Source: Bog-756 sp963776225 (GTDB lineage: Bacteria; Actinomycetota; Acidimicrobiia; Acidimicrobiales; RAAP-2). From it: 64,000 nt of DNA. Positions within the stretch are counted from its first letter, which is position 1. Each line of letters opens with the position of its first letter. A model generated the notes under the pieces. The model saw only the letters and a program-made list of their open reading frames with translations. It was not told where the DNA came from and did not search any database. The translations under genes were made by a program, and so were the position numbers. The stretch lies in assembly GCA_963776225.1 (NCBI GenBank), contig CAVZLL010000001.1, forward strand, positions 877,106-941,105, read 5' to 3'. This document shows positions 51,663 to 59,406 of the stretch, in pieces.

Positions 51663-53969
51663 TCAGCGAGCTATTCGCAGCTCACGGCTTGCTCCCACTG
51701 GGGTGGTCTCGGTGTGGAGGCTCGGACGGGGACCGCCGAAGTGGCGGAGACGTGAGCTATTCCAGACGACGAACCCCGATGAGAACGCCATGGCGGCTCC
51801 GGCAATGAGTGGGTTGAGCAGTCCGCAGGCAGCCAGAGGAATTGCGGCAATGTTGTAGCCGAAGGCCCACGCCAGGTTGCCCCGAATGGTCTTCAGCGTC
51901 TGCCGGGCCAAGCCAATTGCGGTTGCCACGACCCTGAGGTCGTCACGCGCGATGATCAGGTCGGCGGCATTGAGGGCAACATCGGTGCCCGATCCGACGG
52001 CAAGACCGAGGTCGGCAGTCACCAGAGCTGGTCCGTCATTGACGCCGTCCCCGACCATGGCGACCGAATGACCCTCGGACTGGAGCCGGCGTATCAGCTC
52101 CATTTTCTCCGTCGGGAGTGCACCCGCTACGACGTCGGTGATGCCAACCGAAGCAGCAACGGCATGAGCGGTCGCCTCGCTGTCCCCCGTCAGCAGAATG
52201 CAGCGCAGCCCTAGGGCGCCCTGGAGTTGTCGAACTGCACTGGCCGCGCTCGGTCGAATCGTGTCCGCCAGGGCAATCCCTCCAATCACGATCCCGTCGC
52301 GACTGACGAGCACAGCCGTCCGTCCCTCCTCCTCCCACTCGCTACACCGATGTACGAGGCCGCTGGGCACCCCGGAGTCCGGGCTGTCCAGCAGCTCCAT
52401 TCTCCCGATGGTGATCTGCTGACAATCAACGACACCACGGGCACCCAGACCCGGGAGTCCCTCGAACTCTTCGACGACAAGCAGGCCGCCGAACTCGCTC
52501 AGGGCCGCCTCGGTGATGGCCCTCGCCACCGGGTGCTCGGAGGCCTGCTCCAAGGCTCCCGCGACCTGCAACAGCTCGGAGCGGGTCACTCCAGTCGTCG
52601 GAAGCACCCCGGTCACTGCCATGTTCCCCTGCGTGATGGTGCCTGTCTTGTCGAGAACGACGGTGTCCACCTGCCGTGACGCCTCCAGCGCTTGGTTCCC
52701 CTTGAAGAAGATGCCGAGGCTCGCACCACGACCCGTCGCGACCAGGAGCGCCATCGGTGTGGCCAACCCCAGGGCGCACGGACAGGCGATGATCAAGACG
52801 GACAGGGCGGCGCTGAAAGCCTGCTCTTTCGAGCCGCCGACCAGCAACCAGACAGCCAGCGTCGCCGCCGAGATGACCATGACAGCAGGTACGAAGTAGC
52901 CGGCGATCCGGTCAGCCAGCCGCTGGACGGCTGCCTTCTGATTCTGGGCGTCCTCGACCAGGCGCACCATGTGGGCGAGCTGAGTGTCTCCGCCCACCTC
53001 GGTGGCCCGCACGATGAGTCGACCGCCCACCGCCACGGTTCCACCGATCACCTGGTCACCCAGAGTCACGTCGAGAGGCAGGGACTCGCCGGTCATGACG
53101 CTTCGATCGACGCCGGCATTTCCACTAATCACCTCGCCATCCGTGGCCACGGTCTCGCCGGGCCGGACGATGAACCGGTCGCCAACGACAAGGTCGTCGA
53201 TTGGCACTCGTTTCTCGTTTCCTGAGGCGTCGATGACGGCAACGTCCCGAGCCCCGACGGCGGCCAACGATCTCAGTGCGTTGCCGGTGCGGCGCCTCGA
53301 CCATGCCTCGAAGTACCGCCCGGCGAGGAGGAAGGTAGTGACTCCGGCGGCGACGTCGAGGTAGATCGCTCCTCCCGCGTGCCGGAAGACGACGTCCACA
53401 GCCGGTTCGACCGACCTGCTGGTGTCCTGCCAGAACATGGCGTAGAGCGACCAACAGGTTGCCGCCAGGATTCCCATCGAGACCAACGTGTCCATGGTCG
53501 ATGTCCCGTGACGCGCTGCCCGGTATGCCGCCCGATAGAAAGGCCAGGCTGCCCAAGTCACCACAGGAGCGGCCAACACGACCATCAGCCACTGCCAATG
53601 CGGGAACCGGGTAACTGGAATAAGCGAGAAGATCAGCGACAGGTCACAGAGGGGCATGAACAACAGCGCCGAGACCAGCAGACGACGACCCAGGAAGTGG
53701 ACCCTCTGGTCATCGTCGGCCGCACCGTCTGCGGCCGAGTCATCATCGACGAGCTCTGCGGAGTACCCGGCATTCTCAACTGCATCAAACAGTGCCTCAA
53801 CGCTCGTTGAAGTTGGCGCGATGACTCGGGCCCGCTCCGTCGCATAGTTGACACTGGCTTCGACGCCATCCAGAGCGTTGAGCCTGCGCTGAATGAGGGC
53901 GGCACATGCTCCGCAGGTCATCCCGGCGATGGACAGCGAGATCTCGTTGGTGTCCGATTTCTCGGCCAC
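51663..53969 (-). CDS. copA: copper-translocating P1B-type ATPase
   Basis: A 768-residue Cu(I) ATPase. A single N-terminal heavy-metal domain has GMTCGACAAL (Cys19, Cys22). Eight membrane segments surround the actuator domain (TGESLP), the ion-channel CPC motif in IACPCALGLATP (about residue 395), the phosphorylated Asp in DKTGT (about 440), SEHPVARAI and GDGVNDGPAL (about 641). The CPC motif with the TM7/8 pattern GYNIAAIPLAA matches the copper-export group. It uses ATP to expel Cu(I) across the membrane. It is the first gene of the leftward module with the Cys-rich repressor downstream. No CopZ chaperone gene is seen. Confidence 0.93.
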   Translation of the reverse strand: MAEKSDTNEISLSIAGMTCGACAALIQRRLNALDGVEASVNYATERARVIAPTSTSVEALFDAVENAGYSAELVDDDSAADGAADDDQRVHFLGRRLLVSALLFMPLCDLSLIFSLIPVTRFPHWQWLMVVLAAPVVTWAAWPFYRAAYRAARHGTSTMDTLVSMGILAATCWSLYAMFWQDTSRSVEPAVDVVFRHAGGAIYLDVAAGVTTFLLAGRYFEAWSRRRTGNALRSLAAVGARDVAVIDASGNEKRVPIDDLVVGDRFIVRPGETVATDGEVISGNAGVDRSVMTGESLPLDVTLGDQVIGGTVAVGGRLIVRATEVGGDTQLAHMVRLVEDAQNQKAAVQRLADRIAGYFVPAVMVISAATLAVWLLVGGSKEQAFSAALSVLIIACPCALGLATPMALLVATGRGASLGIFFKGNQALEASRQVDTVVLDKTGTITQGNMAVTGVLPTTGVTRSELLQVAGALEQASEHPVARAITEAALSEFGGLLVVEEFEGLPGLGARGVVDCQQITIGRMELLDSPDSGVPSGLVHRCSEWEEEGRTAVLVSRDGIVIGGIALADTIRPSAASAVRQLQGALGLRCILLTGDSEATAHAVAASVGITDVVAGALPTEKMELIRRLQSEGHSVAMVGDGVNDGPALVTADLGLAVGSGTDVALNAADLIIARDDLRVVATAIGLARQTLKTIRGNLAWAFGYNIAAIPLAACGLLNPLIAGAAMAFSSGFVVWNSSRLRHFGGPRPSLHTETTPVGASRELRIAR

Positions 53970-54156
53970 TGCGTCTTGTGTAGAGGTCGTGAGGGTGATG
54001 ATCCAACTCCCTCGGCTCTGAGCGCTGGTCCCATCGTTCCGGCCGAATCGGGTGGGCGGTGACTCACATGCTACGGAGCGTTGGTGCGGCCGTGCACGGA
54101 CGCATCTTCACGTAGTCACCTAACAATTGACCCGCTCCTACGCGCCCGCTCAGGTC
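53970..54156. other. intergenic region upstream of copA
   Basis: A 187-base spacer, likely holding the leftward copA promoter and running into repeat element 2. No open frame of coding character is present. Together with element 2 and the sequence to 54656, nearly 690 bases contain no gene. Confidence 0.4.
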
Positions 54157-54396
54157 TCCGGGGTTCGAACATCGCCATTTGCCTCGGTTGGCGAACGGAC
54201 GCCAAATACCCATCGACTGGCGAACCGGTGGGGCGGCAAATGGACGCCTATCCGCTCGTCCTCTCTGTTCGAACCCCTCTTGGGCCTTTTGACCAGGGAT
54301 TTTGAGGTGCGAACCCTGAATTGGGGCGGTACTCTCGTCTCTGCGGACCTCGCCGTCGCGCCGGTGAGCGGAGTGATGGGACTTTGTTCGAACCCC
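54157..54396 (+). repeat. inverted-repeat-ended element, copy 2
   Basis: A 240-bp segment starting TCCGGGGTTCGAACA and ending with GTGATGGGAC, two bases, TGTTCGAACCCC, like copy 1. The 12-bp end GGGGTTCGAACA is at 54160-54171, and TGTTCGAACCCC occurs twice, at 54266-54277 and 54385-54396. Between the left end and the first right end lies a nested fold: CCATTTGCC/GGCAAATGG as outer arms and TTGGCG/CGCCAA inside. It has no open frame. The second right end suggests an insertion or a partial duplication. Confidence 0.62.
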
Positions 54397-54656
54397 GTCC
54401 CGAGTCACCGTCGTCGACCGATCATGCCGGGAACGTGAACCATGTGGGGGCGCGGAGTCATCGGGCCCAAGCAACAGGGCGTTTGTAGCCGCTACAGGCG
54501 CTGTCCACACACCATTCCGGCCGGGATACCCGTGAAAACAGGGGGGATGTGTGGCCGGGGCCGGAAAGCAGGACCCGAACACGATCTCCCCACATGAAGG
54601 CACCGGACGCAACCGAACATGGGAGACTGACCCACCAGGCGATCGGGGATCGGCGG

Positions 54657-54893
54657 ATGACGTACGACGGTTTCATTTCATACAGCCACGCGGCCGACGG
54701 CCGCCTTGCACCTGCATTGCAACGCGGGCTGCAGCGGCTGGCCAAGCCGTGGAACAGCCGTAGTGCCCTTCGGATCTTCCGGGACGAGACGGGCCTGTCG
54801 ACCAATCCGCACCTGTGGTCGGCCATCGAGCAGGCGCTTGACGAAAGTAAATGGTTCGTCCTTCTGGCCTCGCCGGAGTCGGCGGCAGGGGAT
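54657..54893 (+). pseudogene. TIR-domain protein, truncated
   Basis: The frame from ATG 54657 begins MTYDGFISYSHAADGRLAPA, continues LQRLAKPWNSRSALRIFRDETGLS and reaches WFVLLASPESA. This is the first 75-80 residues of a TIR domain of the kind that in actinobacteria heads WD40- or NTPase-repeat proteins; the YDGFISYSH strand and FRDETGLS loop are clear. The rest of the domain and any C-terminal part are missing, because the sequence continues, in another frame, as the end of a chloroperoxidase-like gene. It cannot be functional as a NADase. Confidence 0.75.
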
Positions 54894-55161
54894 GATGGGA
54901 GGAGCCAAGGCCCACTACGACGGAATCGTCGCCTTCTCTCAGACCGATTTTACTGAGGACCTCAAGAAGATCACGGTGCCCGTATTTGTGATGCATGGCG
55001 ATGATGACCAGATCGTGCCCTACGCCGACTCAGGCCCGTTGTCCGCGCAGCTCGTAAAAAACGGGACCCTGAAGACCTACCCGGGATTTCCACACGGCAT
55101 GCCGACCACACAGGCCGAGACAATCAACGCCGATCTGCTGGCTTTCATCCAGTCCAAGTGA
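54884..55161 (+). pseudogene. 3' fragment of a chloroperoxidase-like hydrolase gene
   Basis: The frame GMMGGAKAHYDGIVAFSQTD to FIQSK* encodes the last 90 residues of the family represented by the intact gene at 39805-40632, identical at 81 of 90 positions. It has the acid (HGDDDQIVP) and histidine (PHGMP) but lacks the nucleophile half. The junction with the TIR fragment is at about 54884-54900, inside a run GGCGGCAGGG-ATGATGG that is also present in the intact gene, suggesting joining at short homology. The divergence rules out a very recent copy of the 39.8-kb gene. Confidence 0.8.
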
Positions 55162-55196
55162 CCCAGTCAGACCCAGCTTCCCTCACCACACAGCCG

Positions 55197-55228
55197 ACAG
55201 TGCCCCCCGTTCGTTCGGGGGGCACTGT
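55197..55228. terminator. strong hairpin terminator
   Basis: ACAGTGCCCCCCG (55197-55209) and CGGGGGGCACTGT (55216-55228) form a perfect 13-bp stem with the loop TTCGTT. It lies between the end of the hydrolase fragment and the end of the leftward secreted-protein gene and can serve both. Confidence 0.75.
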
Positions 55229-55313
55229 CGTCGAGTCGGTCAACCTCGGGGGAACGTTAGATGGGGGGAGGGCAGGCCGTCATCGATGCGGCCCACCCCA
55301 ACAGCTTCACCCC

Positions 55314-56240
55314 TCACTTGGCACAGATCGCATAGGCATGCATGGGTTGGGCACTCGTGGCACCGTTGTTCTCGTAGACGCCCCACCCGGCGACAGCATC
55401 GGGATCCGGGAAGGTTGAGTTGATGTCGGTGTCCACTGACAGCGAGTTGCTGAAGACGCCCCCGCCGAAGGGTACCGTTCCGCTCGGACATTTAGCGGTG
55501 GTCAGGCGCTCGTTGCCGGCGGGGGCTATGACCCGGGCTCCCATCTTGATGGTGTAGCCCTTCGGCCTCCCACAGATCGCCCACGGCGTGACCTTGGCGT
55601 CGTCGCTTCCGGCATTGTTCATGATGACGAACCAACCATTGCGCAGGGGTCGCATGGTCGCCGCCGGCAAGGAGGAACTCAGGTTGGCCTCGAGCGATTC
55701 TGTGTTCGAGAGGCCTCCCCCGCTGAGAACATCAGTACCCTTCGGACAGGTCGCTGAGGCGATGGTCTGGGAATGGGCAGGGTTGTCCACGGCGTTGCTG
55801 CCGATCACCGCGTAGCCGGCCGGTGCCGCCCCGCACACCGCATAGACGGTGAAGGTCGTCGAGGCACTACTGGCATTGTTCACGTACGCGGACCACCCGT
55901 TGTTGGTCGGCCAGGAGCTGTTGACATTGGCATCGAGGCTGTCCGAAGCGAGAAGCACGCCACCCCCGTAGACCACCGTGTTGACCGGGCAACTGACCGA
56001 TCCGAGGTCCTGGCTGCCGTATGCCGCCGGCAGGGCTCCGCTGTTGACGACGGCGTAGCCGGTGAGTGGACCGTTGACCGCCGCGGTGGCGAGAGACCCG
56101 TCCGAGGAAGCCGGTCGATCCCCCGACGCGGCGCCGGCGATCCCGCCGACTGATGCGTTCGCAAGTACCGACATTGCCACTGCTCCGACGAGCAGCGTGA
56201 CGGTCCCTCGAATGATTCGCTGAAGATGGGTGTGATGCAT
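55314..56240 (-). CDS. secreted repeat protein of 308 residues
   Basis: A 308-residue protein starting MHHTHLQRIIRGTVTLLVGA, with AAGGAGAA before the ATG; the longer open frame upstream is non-homologous. It has a signal peptide to about residue 40 and then three copies of an 80-90 residue unit, each with a Cys (CPVNTVVYGGGVLLAS; CPKGTDVLSGGGLSN; CPSGTVPFGGGVFSN), an Asn-rich stretch, NGW and a closing VYAVCG/PWAICG/AYAICA strand with a second Cys. No anchor is present, so it is probably exported. The function is unknown. It follows the 977-residue gene by 29 bases and is likely co-transcribed. Confidence 0.78.
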   Translation of the reverse strand: MHHTHLQRIIRGTVTLLVGAVAMSVLANASVGGIAGAASGDRPASSDGSLATAAVNGPLTGYAVVNSGALPAAYGSQDLGSVSCPVNTVVYGGGVLLASDSLDANVNSSWPTNNGWSAYVNNASSASTTFTVYAVCGAAPAGYAVIGSNAVDNPAHSQTIASATCPKGTDVLSGGGLSNTESLEANLSSSLPAATMRPLRNGWFVIMNNAGSDDAKVTPWAICGRPKGYTIKMGARVIAPAGNERLTTAKCPSGTVPFGGGVFSNSLSVDTDINSTFPDPDAVAGWGVYENNGATSAQPMHAYAICAK

Positions 56241-56269
56241 TGTGGTTCTCCTTCGATTGGTCTTGGACG

Positions 56270-59203
56270 TCAAGGGGTGATCCTGAGGGTCAGTGCCCGA
56301 GTCGCCTGTTGGTGATGGGGTCGGGTTGAGTCGGCAACCTTGAAGGTGATGGTGAATGACCCGCTCACCTTGGGCGTTCCCGAAAGCACCCCGGTGGAAG
56401 CACCGAGTCTCAGTCCCTTGGGCAGAGTGCCTGTGTAAGTCCATGCAAACGGTGGATTGCCTCCTCGCGCCGTGAGCGTGAACGAGTACGGAACGTTCGC
56501 GGTCGCCTTGGGTAGCGACGACGTCGCGATGGTCACTGGAACGGTGATATGGATGCACCCATCGGTGGTGCTGTCCGAACTGGCCGAGTAGTCGGCGTCT
56601 CCGGAGTACCGGCCTACGACGCACCAGTAGCCCGGTGAACTCGGGGTGAAGCTGGGGGAGGTCGCCGATGACGTGTTTCCGGATCCGGGGGTCAGAACCA
56701 CGGGCCCTCCCACAGGGTGGGAGGTCGAGGTGCACGGCATGGCCACCGTGGTCGGGCCGCATTCGTAGAAGCTGACCGTTCCGGTCGGGCTGCCTCCTGC
56801 GGGGTTGCCGGTAACCGTCGTTACCTCTGTATCGGTCGACCCGCGGGTGAGTGTCGGGTGGGCCGGCGTCGAGATCGAGGACGAGTGCGCAGCTGTCACG
56901 ACGAAGCACTCATCGAGCCCACCCCCGCCAATTGGGAGCCGCGAGAAGTCCGAACTCGGGCGGTAGGCGGCATCCCCTGAGTAGTACCCGGCCAGGCACC
57001 ACATGCCGGTGGCCGTCGGAGTGAAGGAAGGTGACATTGCTGTTGCGGTGTCTCCCGACCCGGCGGTCAGGCCGACCGGCCCACCGAGTGGGTCAGTGGT
57101 CGAGGTGCACCTGGTGGCCGTCGCCGTCGGGCCGCACTCGTAGAAAGCGACTGTGCCGGTCGGGCTCCCTGCGGCGGAGGTGCCGGTCACGGTCCCGAGT
57201 CCGGCATCGGTCTGCCCGAGGGTGATACTTGTGGCGGCGGGTGTGGTGTTGGTGGACGACGGAGCCACGGTGACGTCAAAGCACTCACTGAAGCCGCCGC
57301 CGGCAACCGGGGTCAGTGAGTTGTCGGAACTCGGGCTGTAGTTGCCGTCCCCCGAGTAGTACCCGGCAATGCACCAGGTGCCGGCGCTGGTGGGTGTGAA
57401 CGCGGGCGAGGGCGCTGTGGCCGAGCCGTTCGGCCCCGATGTCAGGGCAACCGGTCCCCCCAGGGGATTCCAGATCGAGGTGCACGGGGTAGCCGTCTGC
57501 GGCGGCCCGCAGTCGTAGAAGGTGATCGTGCCGGTGGGGCTGCCGCCGACGGCATTGCCCTGTACCGTCCCCACACCGGAGTCGGTCTGCCCGACGAAAA
57601 TCGACGGGCTGGTGGCGGTAGTCGTCGTCGATGAAGATGCGGTGGATACATCGACGCATCCGTCGGTGGTGATGTCCGCCCCGGGACTGAAGGCGGCATC
57701 CCCAGAGTAGGTCGCGGCCAAGCACCAGTACCCCGGGGCGGTGGGCGTGAACGAGGGCGAGGAGGTGGTGGCCGTGCCGCCCGGCCCCGCCGCCAGACCC
57801 ACCGATCCGCCCAGAGGATCCGCGGTCGAGGTGCACGGGGTGGCCGTCGCCGTGGGTCCACACTCGTAGAAGAGCACCGTTCCGGTGGGCGAGCCGGAGG
57901 CGTCCCCGGTGACGACCGCCGTGTCGACGTCGCTCGTTCCCAGCATGATCGAGGCGCTGGCCGGCGACGAGGAGATCCCAGGAGAGAAGGTACCCTGCTC
58001 GACCAGAATCTGGGGTAGGCCCGAACTGGTGTCGGCGTAACCCACGGCCTGACAGCTGTCCAGATTGGCGCAGGACACGCTTGCGAGATTGCCGGCGGTG
58101 GTACCACCAGAGTCCGACCAATTGCCTGCGCCATAGGACTCGATCACGGTCTGTGCTGTCGACTCGGTCAGGTTGGAGCCCACCGCAACGCAATCGGCAC
58201 CGTCGGTGCAGGACACCCCGCTGAGCACGGTGCCTGCGGAACTACTGCTCGTTCCACTGTCGCTGGTCCAGTTCGGTCGGCCCTGATAGGTCCCACCGCT
58301 GTAGGACTCGACCAGCGGGTAGAACGAATTGTCGGCGACGATGTAACCGACCGCCTGGCACGCGGTCGAGCTGGTGCAGGACACGCTGTCCAGGTAGTCC
58401 GCTCCGGCGATGTCGGCCGCCTCGTCGAACTGCCATGCATTCCCGTCCCAGGACTCGAGCTGGGGAAAGGTCGAACCCCCTTCTGTGTAGTAGCCCACCA
58501 CCGTGCATGCGGAACCCGAACATGACACTCCGTACAGGCTGGCTGTATCGAAATAGTTCGTTTCCGGCAACGCCGAGGGGCTCCACCAGCTGCTCCCGTT
58601 CCAGATCTCAACCAGATCCGACGCCACGTTGTTCGAGCCGGAGGTGGTGCCCACCGCCATGCAGGAGGTCGGACTGGTACAGGACACTGCGCTGAGGAGG
58701 TTGAACCTGCCGGCACCGGGGCCGGACGATTCCGACCAGGTGATCCCGTTCCAGGTGGCGATCAGGGGCAACAGGTCCGTGGAGACGTCCCAGGAGCCCA
58801 CGGCCACACAGAAGGTGGTGCTGACACACGACACCCCGTTGAACTGGTTGTCGGTGCCGGGGCTGGTGCTGTAGATGGCCGACCACCGGTGTCCGTTCCA
58901 CTGCTCGATGACGCCCGGGGTCACCCCCCCACTGCTATAGCTGCCCACCGCCATGCAGAAGGTGGCGCTGACACACGACACCGCGTTGAGCTGGTTGCTG
59001 GGGGTGCCGCCAATGGCTGCGCTGGCGTTCACCGACCACGTCGAAGGGGCGGCACCAGCCGGCCTGGTGGCCGCGCCCAAGGAGACGGCGACAACGGTCA
59101 TGAGGGCCAGCAGGGCGGCCGCCAGCCTCACGGCCCGGTGAAGGCGGCGACCGCCGGTACCGACCCGGGTGGCGATGGGGGGGTTCAACGGAGTGAGTGA
59201 CAT
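56270..59203 (-). CDS. secreted multi-repeat protein of 977 residues
   Basis: A 977-residue protein begun at the ATG giving MSLTPLNPPIATRVG, which has CGAGGAG nine bases upstream. A signal peptide (ending near AGAAPSTW, about residue 50) leads into about seven units of some 50 residues with the phrase LNxVSCxSxTFCMAVGSY, each with two cysteines and a WNG-type strand, perhaps a beta-propeller. From about residue 395 come four Ig-like units with SPTGTVxFYECGPTATATPC and WCLAGYYSGD. The last 90 residues are a putative-Ig domain with LPKGLRLGASTGVLSGTP. No sorting motif or membrane helix follows. A surface or adhesive role is possible. It is divergent from the HTH-STAND gene. Confidence 0.83.
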   Translation of the reverse strand: MSLTPLNPPIATRVGTGGRRLHRAVRLAAALLALMTVVAVSLGAATRPAGAAPSTWSVNASAAIGGTPSNQLNAVSCVSATFCMAVGSYSSGGVTPGVIEQWNGHRWSAIYSTSPGTDNQFNGVSCVSTTFCVAVGSWDVSTDLLPLIATWNGITWSESSGPGAGRFNLLSAVSCTSPTSCMAVGTTSGSNNVASDLVEIWNGSSWWSPSALPETNYFDTASLYGVSCSGSACTVVGYYTEGGSTFPQLESWDGNAWQFDEAADIAGADYLDSVSCTSSTACQAVGYIVADNSFYPLVESYSGGTYQGRPNWTSDSGTSSSSAGTVLSGVSCTDGADCVAVGSNLTESTAQTVIESYGAGNWSDSGGTTAGNLASVSCANLDSCQAVGYADTSSGLPQILVEQGTFSPGISSSPASASIMLGTSDVDTAVVTGDASGSPTGTVLFYECGPTATATPCTSTADPLGGSVGLAAGPGGTATTSSPSFTPTAPGYWCLAATYSGDAAFSPGADITTDGCVDVSTASSSTTTTATSPSIFVGQTDSGVGTVQGNAVGGSPTGTITFYDCGPPQTATPCTSIWNPLGGPVALTSGPNGSATAPSPAFTPTSAGTWCIAGYYSGDGNYSPSSDNSLTPVAGGGFSECFDVTVAPSSTNTTPAATSITLGQTDAGLGTVTGTSAAGSPTGTVAFYECGPTATATRCTSTTDPLGGPVGLTAGSGDTATAMSPSFTPTATGMWCLAGYYSGDAAYRPSSDFSRLPIGGGGLDECFVVTAAHSSSISTPAHPTLTRGSTDTEVTTVTGNPAGGSPTGTVSFYECGPTTVAMPCTSTSHPVGGPVVLTPGSGNTSSATSPSFTPSSPGYWCVVGRYSGDADYSASSDSTTDGCIHITVPVTIATSSLPKATANVPYSFTLTARGGNPPFAWTYTGTLPKGLRLGASTGVLSGTPKVSGSFTITFKVADSTRPHHQQATRALTLRITP

Positions 59204-59364
59204 CGGATACTCCTCGGAGTTCGGCATGGCTGTTCGATTGGCTTGCTTGCCATGATCAGGGGGGAAGCCACGAGAGACCACCGACATGACCCCGACATGA
59301 CCCCGACGTCGTCTCGACGCCCGTCATGCCCGCCAGCCCCGGGCCCCTCTGAACTGGGGAAAGC

Positions 59365-59406
59365 TAAGATCCAGGGGTGCGAGCGGGACGCCGTCGGAGT
59401 GGCTGA
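59365..59406 (+). promoter_or_regulatory. promoter and leaderless 9-residue uORF before the STAND gene
   Basis: TAAGAT at 59365-59370 is followed after six bases by GTG 59377, which opens a 9-residue frame (VRAGRRRSGW-type, stop TGA at 59404-59406). The start GTG of the main gene at 59399 lies within it. The arrangement is like that before DUF1801 at 10.4 kb and may couple translation of the regulator to the uORF. This is predicted from pattern only. Confidence 0.35.

Noticed and set aside
54119..54171. CCTAACAATTG followed by a hairpin, resembling an integron attC site
   Set aside because: The matching GTTAGG core on the other arm is missing and no integrase gene is in the window.
54884..55161. 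Recent duplication of the 39.8-kb chloroperoxidase gene
   Set aside because: The two copies differ at 9 of 90 residues and at many silent sites, so the fragment comes from a diverged paralogue.
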